From assembly GCA_000733355.1 (NCBI GenBank), contig JNVV01000025.1, positions 316,087 through 380,086 on the forward strand: a stretch of 64,000 nt of DNA, written 5' to 3'. Position 1 is the first letter of the stretch. Every line of letters starts with the position of its first letter. Position numbers and translations under genes: made by a program. Source of the stretch: Falciphora oryzae. Taxonomy: Eukaryota > Ascomycota > Sordariomycetes > Magnaporthales > Magnaporthaceae. The notes below the pieces were generated by a model. It was not told where the DNA came from. It saw only the letters and a program-made list of their open reading frames with translations, and made no database searches. Shown here piece after piece: positions 41,415 through 53,392 of the stretch.

Positions 41415-42317
41415 CGTGCGATTAATTATATTGGTGGGTGGTTACACCTAGCTTCTCGCACCTGGAATATCTAGTGTAAGAAAGAATGTAAAGCCGTCCG
41501 ATGTTAGGAGGCAAAAGCGAGTGACTGGTGCGGCCTGGGTAAGGTGAGGACCAAGCCTCCATTCCCAGACAAATGCCAGCAGTGAGCAGCTCTTTTATAT
41601 CGACATCACCCGCCCAACACACCGCACACAGAATCCGGAGAAGCCCGAACACCCTGCCCAGGGGCGGAAACCCGCTTCATCGTGGCTGAAGCAGCACTGA
41701 ATACGAGGGGTTTTTTGCCAGTGCCAGTGGATTTTTTTTGTCAAGCCCCGTGTTTTACCTGGTTTAGGGGCCAAAATGAAGATCTTTGGTCATTCTTTAT
41801 GCGGGCAGGGGCTCGCCCAGGAGCCGTCAAGCCCGTTTTGGCCATACCGCGACTAGCCAGTGGAGCCGTTCGTGTTCGATCCACTGTGTGCCCCCTGGAT
41901 CTCGGGTGTTTGACTCGACACCAAGGGAGCATCCCGCTTCTCCGGGACGGAAAATCTCGACGTCTCGTGGTCGCACTCGTAACTGTAACCTACGAATAGC
42001 ACGCGCGGGCTCGGCTTGCGGCTGCGGCGTCCATCCCCTTGGTATCGTAATATCGTAATGGGCGGCTGCACCACGGAGTACCATTGTCCCGTGCGCTTCC
42101 ACCTTCCACGGCAACGATGCGTGCAGCCGTTTTTGCTGATCATTCGGGCTGGCCCACTTCGTCCGATCTTTCGGACAACTTTGTGCCGAGTGCGCCCTAG
42201 AAGGATCCCAGACGCACCTTGTTCTCGATCCCAGGCACCTCGGGCCCTGCTCCTGGTGACCAGTCTCCCCACCCACAGGCAAAGCCGCTTTCTCGTGTGC
42301 GGCAGTCCATATCCGCC
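41415..42317. other. Intergenic DNA
   Basis: This 0.9 kb holds the promoter of the metalloprotease-like gene (left) and the 3' region of the HET gene (right). Sequence at 41860-42000 faintly recalls 5S rRNA words on the minus strand but does not form the full gene. Confidence 0.5.
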
Positions 42318-44111
42318 CTACACAGTAATCACATGTGTAGCTTCGATCTCAAGAGTCCTGGACGGCCTCCCCGTCTGATGCAGTATCTTGCACCGGACCT
42401 GCACTCTGCCCCAGCCCGTCAGCAGCTCCTTGACGGTCTCGTCGGGCGAGGCCATAACCACCGTGTCCGCCGACAGGACGCGCTTCTTGTACAGGTCCGA
42501 CAGCCAGTCCGGGTCCTCGTAGAACCCGCGCTCCGTCACCCACTCCTCGATCGAGTACAGCGACACGTGGCAGTCGTTGCGCAGTCGCGTCAGCCGGAAC
42601 CCGACAAACAGGTTCACCGTCCAGCTCCCCGAGCGGGATCCGCGGTACACCACCTCGCCGCCCAGCCCGATCCCGACGCAGCCGCACCCGTCGCCCACGA
42701 ACCGCAGCGCCGCCATGTCCCAGTTCTGCTGCGGCTTCATCCAGTTCAGCTGCATCACGTTGACGTTGGCCGTCGGCTTGAGTCGGAGCTGGAGGCGCGG
42801 GTTCTCGTCCAGGTAGAACTTGAGAGACGGGGCTATCTCCTCGTAGACCTCCCTGGTTATGATGTAGAAGTCGTCCATCGCTCGCGAAATCGCTAGGTGC
42901 TGAGCCGAGGTTGGCAGCGATAGCCCCCGCCAGCTCAGCCTCTCGTATCGAGACGGGCCGACCCATCGCAGGTTGAGCACCGCTATTGTCCATCCAGCAT
43001 TGGGCAGTCTGTGGCGGCACTTTAGTGCCAGGCTGTAGTACGACCCCTGGGGCTTGGGCATCGGCGCCAGTCGGCCGCCCTGGACCAGCAGCCCCTTGTT
43101 TGTCACCGAAAACTTGGCCAGTCCGTTGTCGAAGCTCTGTAGCTCTGGATCTGTCCACCGCGACAGGCCGAATTCAGCCGGGGACCGGGCAAGGAGATCC
43201 CGACAGGTGGTTACGTTCTGCTCCGGCACAACCACTTCATTGACAGGTGGCGACCAGCAAAATATGGACAAGTCATCTGACCGCCGCAGAATCTCCTCTT
43301 GTAGCCTCTGGAAAGCCTTGTCGCCCTCGCCATAGAGCAAGGGCATGTTTATGCCGAACAGGCCCACGAGGCAGTACGCCATGTCCTCGGTGCGAGTAGT
43401 GGTCCTTTTGGAAGCCCAGAACATCTTGGTGGCCGCCGAGTAGAGACGCAGGTCCTTCTTGTGGTTGAAAGCATCCTTAGAGATTCCCGTGATTCTCTCA
43501 ATCACTTCCCTAAGCTGCAGTTTTGACCCGACGCCCCTCCAAGCTTTATTGAAGAACAAGAGCTCCTTGGGCGCGATCAGCTCCTGCAGACACCAGCCGC
43601 GCGTGAACCAGCGACATCCCTGCAGCGCCTTGTTCAGGCCGCGGGTCTCGTTGTCGTGCTCGCTATATGAGATAAACGGCTGCAGGTCTGTGAGGAGAGC
43701 GTAGCATTCGACCGCACTGCCGTACCATTGGTACATGGCGTTGATTGCTTCGGTCAGCTCGGCGCTGCTGGTCTTATCGATGCAGCACGTGTCGACCCAG
43801 GCATGCGTAATGCCGCGCTCCTTTGCGAGAAGGCACGTCCGGACGATCTTCTCATAGCCGGCTTTAGCCTTAATTGCCGCGACAGTGTCGTTGTCGGATC
43901 CTGGCCGGCAGCAAGAGCAGTGGCATGTGCAGGTGCAATTCCGGGTGGCGTTGATGTCGCTGGCTGAGGCCGGGTGGACAAGCGACATCTCCTGGAAGTT
44001 GACCTCCTCGTCCTCCTCCCAGGTATGCGACAGGATCGCGTACGGCGGGACCGAAGCGCCGACGAACATTTTCATGCGCAATGTCTCTGTGTTGATGAGT
44101 CGGATCGCCAT
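42318..44111 (-). CDS. HET-domain (heterokaryon incompatibility) protein
   Basis: Single exon; the ATG at 44111 gives 597 residues beginning MAIRLINTETL, the family's typical start, so the in-frame ATG 72 nt upstream is rejected. HET blocks are all visible: YAILSHTW (24-31), AWVDTCCIDK followed by AINAMYQWY, and GCRWFTRGWCLQELIAP. Such proteins trigger cell death when unlike fungal individuals fuse, usually through a partner or an extra recognition domain. No NACHT, WD or ankyrin region follows. The C-terminal half is a beta-rich region of unknown fold. Unusual is a six-cysteine cluster CTCTCHCSCC (59-68) inserted between the first two HET blocks. Confidence 0.93.
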   Translation of the reverse strand: MAIRLINTETLRMKMFVGASVPPYAILSHTWEEDEEVNFQEMSLVHPASASDINATRNCTCTCHCSCCRPGSDNDTVAAIKAKAGYEKIVRTCLLAKERGITHAWVDTCCIDKTSSAELTEAINAMYQWYGSAVECYALLTDLQPFISYSEHDNETRGLNKALQGCRWFTRGWCLQELIAPKELLFFNKAWRGVGSKLQLREVIERITGISKDAFNHKKDLRLYSAATKMFWASKRTTTRTEDMAYCLVGLFGINMPLLYGEGDKAFQRLQEEILRRSDDLSIFCWSPPVNEVVVPEQNVTTCRDLLARSPAEFGLSRWTDPELQSFDNGLAKFSVTNKGLLVQGGRLAPMPKPQGSYYSLALKCRHRLPNAGWTIAVLNLRWVGPSRYERLSWRGLSLPTSAQHLAISRAMDDFYIITREVYEEIAPSLKFYLDENPRLQLRLKPTANVNVMQLNWMKPQQNWDMAALRFVGDGCGCVGIGLGGEVVYRGSRSGSWTVNLFVGFRLTRLRNDCHVSLYSIEEWVTERGFYEDPDWLSDLYKKRVLSADTVVMASPDETVKELLTGWGRVQVRCKILHQTGRPSRTLEIEATHVITV

Positions 44112-44788
44112 TTTGACGACAATATGACGACTTTGGCTTCCAGGAAGAAAAAGGTCCGAGAATATAGCGGTAGAAAGTAACAATTATCAGGCATGTCGGG
44201 ACGAGGAACAGAAAGGAGAAAGAGAAGAGCCCGCTCAAGTACGACGTATCCAGTTTTTGACCCCGCAATCAGCCGCAGCGCCACGGGGGAAGCTGAAGCT
44301 GTAGGGTCTTTATCTCTGCATAGGTAGGGAGGTGTCTGATTGGTCGCCTGACCTCTAGTCGAGGACGCCATCAGCTTGAGAGGCTTGCTTGGAGTCTAGA
44401 CCACAGTATGTCACGCCAAAAAAGTAGGTTGAGAATGTTGAATTAATGATTTGGGGTATCATTGCCATATATAAAAAAGCCACCGTTCCCTAGTGCGGGA
44501 CATGAACAGATATTAGATCGACATCTGGTTCCTGATCGACGACCACTGTAATGAGAAGGCGAAGCAGGAAGGAGGCCCTGGATCCTCGTTGACAACAGAA
44601 AAGAAAGATGACCAGCAAAAGAGAGACATGAATCGGCCGGTAATAATGTCGTCGGAGATGATACCATAAAGGCGCGCCGGGGTTGTTGAAACTATTCACT
44701 GGGGAGTGCGCCGCTGCACCATCTTCCAGGTTACAGTTGGTGCCAGTCGGCCAGGGATTTGCGCCCCGACAAAAGGTGGACAATCCCT
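44112..44788. other. Intergenic spacer
   Basis: Promoter of the HET gene and 3' region of the permease gene; no gene, repeat or RNA was recognised. Confidence 0.5.
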
Positions 44789-46805
44789 CTAGTGAACAGG
44801 ATCGTGTGTCGGCGGGCCGGCGTAGTGCTTCTTCCCCCAAGCGATGTACCAGCCTGCCGAAATGAGGGTGGCGCCGACGAAGACAACAGGTGCGTAGTTG
44901 ACAGAAGTAGCCGTGACGGGCAGGACGCTGGGCATGCAGAAGAGCGGCATGGCGAGCGCGGACCAGGCGAGTGCGACAATGTTGCAAAAGTAGCCCAGGC
45001 CGCCGCGGAGCGGGTAGGCGGCGCCCTCGACCTGCTTGCGGCCCGTGGCCAGGTTAATGGCGATGGGAGTTGCGTAAGCGGCGGTCAGGCAGATGACTCC
45101 CACACCCGAGAAGGCGTTGAAGGCGGCCGAGGAGCCAAAGTAGATGAAAGCCAGGAGGATCTGGACAACCATGGACAGCATCATGGCGTTGAGAGGCACG
45201 TCGAGCTTCTCGTTGACGACGCGCCACCACTTTGAACCGGGAATGGCGCCATCGCGGGAAAAGGCCCAGGTGCAGCGCGAGGCGGCCGTGGTGCAGCCGA
45301 TGCCGCAGATGATGGCGAGCACCATGAGGGGAATGAGCAGAGCAATAGCCGGGCCGGGCGCACCAACAGCGCTGAGGATGATCTCGGGCACGGGCTGACC
45401 AGAGGCCAGGTTGATCAGGTACGTGATGTCGGGCAGGACGAAGACGAGAGGGATGAGGAACAGGAGGCCGGCCAGCGTGTTGATGAAGATGGTGGCGACC
45501 ATGGCCTTGGGCACCTGGGTTGCCGGCTTCTGCACCTCCTCGCACATGCTGATGATCATGCCGGTCGACGAGGTCGCGTACCCGGCGTGTAGGAGACCAA
45601 CACAGAAGGACCATCCGTCAGGCCATCCAGAGTTGGACTCGAAGTGGCCGAACACGTAGGCGGCGTCATGGCGGCCGTTCTTGGCGATAGCAAGGACGGA
45701 AACGACAATGGCAAGAAGACCAGCGAACGTCCAGAAGATGGCAGCAGTCTGCGGAGCAAGTCAGCACTCATGTCGTCAGGGAATCGTGGCCACTAGGCCT
45801 GGCGGGGATCATATCCTGGTGAAGAAGACGGAGAAAATACTGACATCAAGCCACGGCAGCCACTTATTACCCAGAGCAGACACGAGGTTGCACAGGAACG
45901 TGATTGCCAGGAAAATGAGGAAGACCTGGTACGTCTCGGCCAGGAAAACGCCGTCCCGCCTCTCCACCAAGACGCCCTCGGCATTCTCGACCATGTACGG
46001 GTCGCCCTTGAAGACGTTGATGCAGGCGACGAAGAAGAGGGTGGTTCCGAAGTTGACAGCCAGGGTGATGGTGATGTTGCCGACAACGTAGAGCCAGCCG
46101 CAGATCCAGGCCGTTGCGCGGCGCCAGGTGGCCGGGGCCAGCATGAACGCCTGGTAGTATACGCCTAGTCAGAGCGGTCCGTGTTAGCCCCAGTGTCCGG
46201 TTTGACCCCGCTGCAGGTGGAGGGCGGGAAGGGGATGGCGCTACGACGTGCACGCGACCAATGCGGATCTGGCACCAACGCGGCCCGCCGCTTGCCTTCT
46301 CGGATGGCAGCACGTGGCCGAAGGGAGCTACAGAAACAGGGGCACAGATGCGAGACGTCCTGGCTGTGTGCCATCCACTCCTTCTCCGGCGAGCGGTGAA
46401 GCGACGAGGGAATCGGGCAAGGACTTGACGCCTACCTCCGGCTGTTGGGTACACGCTCGTGATTTCGCCCAGCGATGCAGCAACACACACAATGATGCAC
46501 GAGACGAGCAGCCAGCCCCAGATGATGTTGACGGGGCCGCCGCCAACAAGGGGGTAGATCATGGTGGTGGCCAGGCCGTAGGGGATGGAGGCAAGCACGA
46601 AAGACATGAAGGCCACCTGCGCCGTCGAGCGGTTGCGGCTCAGCTCGGGCTTGTAGCCCAGGTGCTCGAGCATCTGGTCGGCCGACTCGCCCTCGGCGGC
46701 CGAGGGCCGGCCGTCAGTCAGCTGAGCGACATCCTTGCCGCTTTTGATGTCGAGGTCGCCGCTGTGATCCCGCGACCCGGCGTCCTGGGAGAGGACCTGC
46801 GACAT
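44789..46805 (-). CDS. Amino-acid/GABA/choline-type permease (APC family)
   Basis: Three exons (46436-46805, 45845-46164, 44789-45748) give 549 residues. The cytosolic N-terminus carries LGYKPELSRN, followed by SIPYGLATTMIYPLVGGGP and SVYPTAGGVYYQAF, hallmarks of the fungal GABA/choline permease group of the APC superfamily. About twelve hydrophobic spans follow, with CEEVQKPATQVPKAM between spans 6 and 7 and SRDGAIPGS later, both conserved in the family. It would import amino acids, GABA or choline across the plasma membrane by proton symport. The upstream frame extending to 47195 lacks family similarity and is taken as leader. It lies tandem with the downstream-reading oxidase gene on the same strand. 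Confidence 0.93.
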
Positions 46806-48709
46806 GGCCGCCGAGAAAGGAGGAGGCAGCAGGCGAAGGGAAGGCCAATGAAGGCAACCGAGGGATAAGGGGGGGGATAGTCGGTCAGCTGTCGCCGGTG
46901 TGTGGCATGGGCTGGTCGAAGAGATGAGGCCCGGTCGAGATGTGAGGAGAGGCTGTCCTTGGGTCGGGATTCCTGGCGAGGGAGGACAGGAAAGAAAGGA
47001 AAAAAGAAAAGGAAGCCAGAAAAAGGAGAGACGGGACGAAATGACACGGGTAAAAAAGATAAGCACAATAATGGCTCCAGCCGGATAAGGTAAAATAAAC
47101 CTGAAAATGTCAAGGTATGGGCAAATTGCTGCAACGGCCTCGGATCGGGGCAAGGCCCAGGACCCGGGGAGGCATGTCCTCCAGATCTCGCGCACACACG
47201 CGCAACATCCATCACATGTGTGGGGACCCTTGAGTCCACTGCCCGCACGCGCACCGCTGCACCCTCGAAACCTCGCTCTTTCCCTCTCGAGAAGATGCTT
47301 GGCTGTTGCCGCGGTACGTCACATCAGTGGCACCTCGGAGGGGCCGGTGGGGTGGGACCACTCAATCCGCGTGGCTGCCAACCCACAAGCATCCTGTCGG
47401 CGAGCGCTCCTCCCCCAATCGATCCATGGTGTGCCAAGCCCACACGATGCTCTTCCAACTCTCGAGGCCGGCCACCTGAAGGTGTTGGCGGGGTGGCACG
47501 GTGGGCAGCACGGGTGGACAGGCGTCCAGCTGTCGGGCAGACTCCGAGCTCCGATCGAGTTTCGATTCGCCCATGTTATTGATACGGTTGTGGGTTTGGT
47601 CGCGTGTGTGGCGTCTGCGATCCAATAGGAGCCGCTGATGCGTGCGGGATAGTTCGTCAATTGTCACGTTCCCTCCCGGCCGAGAGCTAACCCGACTGGA
47701 ACAAAATCAAGCCAGAAAAAGACGAGAAAATTTTTTCACCCTTTTCATCGTCCCGATTCAACGCAGGCACCCATGCCACGCAGGCTTTCCCATTGACTCT
47801 TCACGTGAAAATCTATCTTCGTCTGTTGACCTGCAGGCATCCAAACTCCTTGCCTTTGATTGACCTCACCCAAATCGCCTTTAGCGCTATCCCTTCTCCC
47901 CACTGGCCTCCTTGCCAACCCGCCAAACCCACAGGGCCAACCCCTGCCCCCCACAGCTATCTCTTGGGGAGACCAGGGCATGGGCTGCTGTGGGAGGGGG
48001 TGACGGCGATTCGGTGCGATTCTAAATGGGAAATCCATAGCTCCGCAGCCACTGGCGGAAGCAAACGGTTTGTTGGGACCGTTGCACGATTCAGCTTTGT
48101 GCATTGCAGTGTCGTCATACCTGGCAAAGCCGGCGTGGCTGGCAGCGTAAGCCTTGCATGGATTGATGTCTGCGGTGTCAGCCCAGAGATCATGAAAGGT
48201 CGCACGCTTTCAAGCCCCGCAGACGCCCTGCAGGCCAAGGCTCCTCGGCCAATTTGCCTAGTTGGTTTTCCTGAAAAACAAGACACAACATCCCACCCAA
48301 CAGGCGCTTGGTAATGCGTGACAGATGATTCAGCTCTGGTCTATCCTACAGGGCACATAAATTGGCCCGTTTAAATCCACGTTTTTTTCACCGACGGAAC
48401 AAGACCGAGTCGCAATCGACTCTCGGCTCGATTGCGACCTGGCAGGGTCCTTGGATGTTGGTTAGGTTGGCGACCAGAAAGCGCCTCGCGGTAGGAACCG
48501 CCATTTTGGCTTCTGGTGGCGTCCAGTCCATCACCTCACACGACAGGGATGACGGGCAGGCGAACCTTCAGACGAAGTTGCCTGCGGGAGTCGAGGAACG
48601 GCGGGAAGAAATTACAGCTAAACGCGGCTGAAAACTGACGATTGAACAAGACCAGCCAGACCCTTCATCAGGGTCCAGCGCACGCCTCTCACCAGCGGCG
48701 GCCGAATCA
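46806..48709. other. 1.9 kb intergenic DNA
   Basis: It contains the permease promoter and leader (T/C-rich on the minus strand near 46980-47060) and the 3' region of the oxidase gene. The overlapping frames on both strands have no motifs. Confidence 0.5.
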
Positions 48710-51094
48710 TCAAACATCCATCCACCGCGCCATCCACTTGTCCACCGCTGCCTTTGCTTCGTCCACCAGACCCAGCTCTGAGTCGAGGGGACGGAAAACA
48801 AGTCAGTCATGATCAGCGGGAGAAAACATCGCCAGCGACCATCGCTCTCTTCAGGGGATATGCCTCGACTTACCGAGCATGATCTGTACCGCCCCGCGAA
48901 TGCCTGACTCGAGCGCCGAGGCGATCCACGCGTGCGTGTACGAAGTGTGCTCGCCGACGAAGGCCAACTGTTGGCAATGACGAGGACAGTCAGCAACTCG
49001 GCTGGTAACAACAAAACTCCCTACCTGGATAGTGGCTGCTTACGTTCTTGTGCACCTTGAAGTACTCGGGCAGGTACAGCTCCATCTGCCCGACCGTCGG
49101 CGACGCAAAGGCGCCGACCTGAAGCGGGTCCAGCTTCCAGCACTTGCGGCTGTACTTCCCCGAGTACTCCTCGCGCGCCACATCCCCGTGGATGTCGACC
49201 ATGGCCTCGCGGATTAGTCGCACGTGCTCCTCCTCGGACAGGGCCGCAAAGTAGTCGGACGCGCTGCCGGAGTTGTACGACGCCAGGATCGAGGCCGGAC
49301 CCGAACCCCCGATATTGTACGACGGGTAGCACATGGACCCGATCCCGGGAATGTCAGAACTGGTCGAGCAGCCGCCCCTGATTGGGTTGTCGAACCGCTC
49401 CCAGAACCGGCTGCGGTACTCGAGCGCCACCTTGCAGACAGGCGATGAGGGCATCTTGTTGATGGCGTTGCTGATGGTGATGCCCAGCGGGGGCAGTCGC
49501 CAGCCCTTGACCACGGAGAAGGGCACGGCCACGACTGCGTAGTCGTACGTCTCACTCTCCCAGGAGTCGTCGGCCCCGCCATCAGCCCGCCATTGCAGCG
49601 TGACCTCGCCGCGCCCGGACTGTCCCCCGGTTGCCGAGTACTGGACGCGCTCGATCTTCCGGCCCAGAGTCAGGTCCGCGTCCACGTGCGGGTGGAACGC
49701 CAGGGGCAACCGGTTCAGCCCACCGTCGATGGTCTTCCAGCTACTGGCCCCAAAGTATACGGTGTTGTAAATATCCCCCCAGAATGTGTCGAAGCCGTCA
49801 GACAGGACATCTGTTGCATTGAGGGACGCATTCAAGTAATGCTTGAGGTAGGCGAACTGACTCCATTGGTCTCCTGGGAGCCCGGAGGGTCCGCTCTCTG
49901 CGTGTCGAAGTAGTACTGTGTAAGTTGGCTTTCCCCACGGCATCCTCCACGACGAGCCAAGAATCAAAGGAGCTGATAACTGCACAACATACCGAGCCAT
50001 TGCTTGTGAGCTCTAAACGTGTTCTTGGCCAGCCCAACCAAGAACTCCGGGCTTGGGGTAGCGCCTGCAGCCAGAGCAGCGGCAGCGGCAGCAGTATCGG
50101 CATCGTACTGGACCGGTGCCGCTCCGAGCGTGCTGTTGCCGCGGATCTGTGCCACAGTCGGCGGCAGGCCCGAGGGGAGCTTAAAGCCGTTCCTGTATAC
50201 CAGTCCGTTGTTGTTGTTCTGGATCCACGGGATGAAGTCGACCGACAAATTACCCGGCCGGCCCTCATTCAGCTTGTTCAGCTCCGCGGCGAGCTGGAAC
50301 ACGAGCTGGTGGTCCGAGATGTTGTACGTCTTATTCTCGTACGTAAACTCGTTCGGGAACCGCATCGGGCCCATCTCCTGATACGAGTAATCCCACGGCC
50401 CGCCGCTCAGATACGCGGTGTGCACGCGCCCGCCCAGGCGGCCCGACGCCTCCACCACCGACAGGTTGCGGAACCCGGCCTGGCTGAGGAGCAGATGCGT
50501 CATCAGACCCGCCATGCCCGCGCCTACTATCGCAATGCGGCGCCCCTTGGCCGCGGCCGCGTCCACGGCGCTGACGTTGCGGCCCGCGAGGAAGGCCACG
50601 CCGTCGAACCAGGGACCCTGCGCGTCGATCCCGTTCTCCTTGGTCATGGCGATCGAGGAGGGCTGCCGCCTGGAGAGGGCGCTACCACGCCGCCGTAGCT
50701 TGGCTATCGTGGCATGGTCGAAGGCCAGAGGGGCGCTGCGGCCGACGAGAAGACCGCCCGAGGAGGAGGCGTCGTCGACCCATGCCGACACGCACCCGCC
50801 CGATCCGACATCCTCGGGCACGGCCCAGACGAGCCTGTCGGCCGAGTGGGGCGCCGCGACGCGGCCGACGGCGTGGTGCGCGTCCGCGGGAGACCTGGCG
50901 TCGCAGGCGCCGTATGTGAAGCTGACAGCAGCAGCCCTGGCACCCAGCGCCGATCTGTCCGTCTCGATGTGCACGTTGGCCAGCCGCGAGTTTAACGCCG
51001 ACCGGGTAGATATGTGGATCGGCAAGGGGCTGCTGCTCGGAGGGGCTGCCGCAGCCGCGCCGAGGAGCAGCGCCGTCGCCGTCAGTGTCCGCAT
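48710..51094 (-). CDS. Secreted L-amino-acid oxidase / flavin monoamine oxidase
   Basis: Four exons (49993-51094, 49044-49915, 48874-48967, 48710-48777) give 711 residues. The ATG at 51094 gives MRTLTATALLLGAAAAA, a signal peptide, so an in-frame ATG 30 nt upstream is not used. An N-terminal region of about 180 residues precedes the FAD-binding RRIAIVGAGMAGLMTHLLL (185-203) and GRLGGRVHT. The substrate domain includes GPMRFP and FWGDIYNTVYFG. The C-terminal FAD motif LAFVGEHTSYTHAWIASALESG is completed by splicing. It would deaminate amino acids outside the cell, producing keto acids, ammonia and H2O2. The small final exon (68 nt) encodes a helical tail. The acceptor of exon 2 is the least certain join. 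Confidence 0.88.
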
Positions 51095-52123
51095 GGGTGA
51101 TGATGATGATGTGACAGGTGCCACCTGCTGGTCAATGACAAGGGGGGAAAAGCTTGTGTTTCCTTGAGACTCCTAGAGAGCTGCCCCTGCCTGCAGAAGC
51201 AAAACCACGCCATGGTGGCTTGGGATTTTATACTTTACACGGGGGTGAAGGTAAAGCCGCATGAGCCCACTCCCTCTCTCGCCCTTTCTCCAGACTCAAG
51301 GCTCTGCCTATCAGGATAACTCGAGATAAAGCACATCGGACGCCTCGGGACGGGTCATCGGGGTGGGCAACAGGCGACGTAGACGGCCCCGCATGCGGGA
51401 CGGGGCCCTCGGGTGGTGTATGGACTAGAGGTAGACGCTTATACGGGTACCATAACGGTTGGGCTGCCTCCAGGTACAGTACCCATGCGGAGGCATGTTG
51501 TCCCGATTTTGACGGAGTTCCTCGATAAGGCAGGCGTGGGGAAAGAAGTCCTTATTTTCCTGCCTGCCGTTGTCGCCGCATAGCTTAGCTATCGCGGGAT
51601 ATGCACGCCCCCGATGTGGGGATTGGCTGCCGACGATTGATAGCGAATGTGCATACATGTATCTGTGTCTTGGCTTGGGTGGGCTTTCGTTCCCACCCTG
51701 CAGTACCGAATGCGGACGACCGGTGGATAGCCCTGATCAGAGATAAGAGAAGCACGATTGTTCGTTGTGGAGCGGTCATGCGTACAAAGATATGGACTTC
51801 GGCTGTAAGATGTGTGCCACGGCATCTTGACCGCACTACCTGAGACCATGGAACTGACCGGAGAAGATGAGGGGGTGAAGGAAATAACGAGGAAAGTAAA
51901 TGATGGATAGGCATGTAAAACCCCCTCGTATTTGGTATTTCGTATGCACTATAGAACAGTGGTTATTACAAAGCCTCCCATGTCCATATAAGCCCGCCTC
52001 ATCAAAGCTTTTTGACAAGCTGAAGATCCACAGCAAAAGAAACGAAGGGCCTGGCTGTAAATTTTTGGAAAGTTATTGATCCCAGCTTGGAAAGCGTTAC
52101 GTGCCTCCCAACTGGATTTGTTC
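51095..52123. other. Intergenic DNA
   Basis: Promoter of the oxidase gene and 3' region of the lectin-like gene. No supported gene or repeat was seen in this 1.0 kb. Confidence 0.5.
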
Positions 52124-53392
52124 TCAGGTGGTCCCTCCCCTTGCAAACTTCTCGTTCCCAACGTTGTCATGCCTACTCGGCGCGGAATCGACATCCATCT
52201 CGCGGGCGGCCGTGGACCCTTGCATTTCATGCATATGTGCTCCGTGCGGATAATGGCCCGTGGGCGCCTCGTGCAGATGCGTCGCGTACGGGGTCGGCGC
52301 CTCAAACGTGTTTATGCCGGCCGTGGTCTGCGGCGACGGATGCTGCTGCCCGTACGGCGTGAACGGGCTGCCGCTCTTGGCGTAGTGTCCTGGGGACTGG
52401 TACTGCCCCTGGTCGGGGTATGGCTGCTGGTGGAAGGTGCCGCCAGCGCTGCTGCCCGGCTTGAGGTGGTCTGACACGTTGGCGTGGGACCTGTCTGCGC
52501 CGACGTCCCCGCGGCGCGCCGCCTTGCGTTTCTTCCAGAAGAAGAGCACGAGGGCCCCGATCAGGGCGAGGACGGCGATGGTCGCGCCGACGCCGATGCC
52601 AGCTGCCGCACCGCTGGAGAGGCCGGCGGCGCCCGGCTCCTGCTGGGGAGTGGACGAGCCGGAGCTGCGGGCGGGGTCTGTTGGGGACGCAGGGGCGTTG
52701 TTTGGGCCCCCGCTGGCGCTGGTGGTTGTCGACCGCGTTGTGCCTGAAGTGGAGGATTGCGTCTCTGTTGGGGCTGGAACTGGGGTCTGGAGACAAAGGG
52801 GTTCGGTTTAGCAAGATGGACTGAAAGGCAGCCCGGTCCAAGATACCAAGTCACGCACATTAGAGTAGATGGTGGAATAGGCGCCGTCGTCGACGGCTTT
52901 GCGGCTGGAAAAGACCCAGTGTTGGGCAACCTGGGCGCCGACCTTCTGGCCGTTGACGGTCTCGCCCTCAATGTCCGAGTTCAGAAAGACGGCGTCGCCC
53001 GGGTGGACGTCAAGAGCATAGCCGGTGCCGTTGCCGACGTTCTGGATCTTCCACGAGTTGATGCCGTCGGACCTGTCCCACCTCGTGATGATCCACTTCT
53101 GGCTGTCGTCCGAGGTGGTGCGCGTCATGCAGGCGCGGGTGCGCTTGGGGTGGATCTCGTCCGTGTTGAAGCAGGCGGCCAGCTGCTGCTGGACGCCTGT
53201 GCTGGAGCTCCGCAGCAGGTACTGGTCCTTTGCGCCGTCGACGGGCTGGAACTGCCACATGTTCTGGCCGTTCCAGACGCGCATGCCGCCGTTGGCGATG
53301 GTCTGCAGCGTGTTGTCCAGCGGCTTGGTGCCGTTGTCCACGCGCGTCTCCGAGATGGCGTACCACGCGTTGGGGTCGATCGAGGTGGCCAT
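52124..53392 (-). CDS. Ricin-B-like beta-trefoil protein with transmembrane anchor
   Basis: Two exons (52859-53392, 52124-52786) give 398 residues. Residues about 8-175 form a ricin-B-type beta-trefoil, with the repeated Q-x-W-like signatures MWQFQPV, QKWIITR and QHWVFSS and the GYALDV strand. A Ser/Thr/Pro-rich stalk (179-235), a Gly/Ala-rich single membrane span (about 239-261, ending LVLFFWKKRK) and a Gln/Pro/His-rich cytosolic tail follow. This sensor-like layout recalls fungal cell-wall stress sensors, but no N-terminal signal peptide is visible (MATSIDPNAWYAIS), so either a start exon is missing or the span serves as signal anchor. Carbohydrate binding is likely but not certain. Confidence 0.8.

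Noticed and set aside
41850..42000. Faint 5S rRNA-like words on the minus strand
   Set aside because: Internal promoter boxes and stem pairing are not present.
46806..47195. N-terminal extension of the permease frame
   Set aside because: Family similarity begins only after MSQVLSQD; extension is leader-like.
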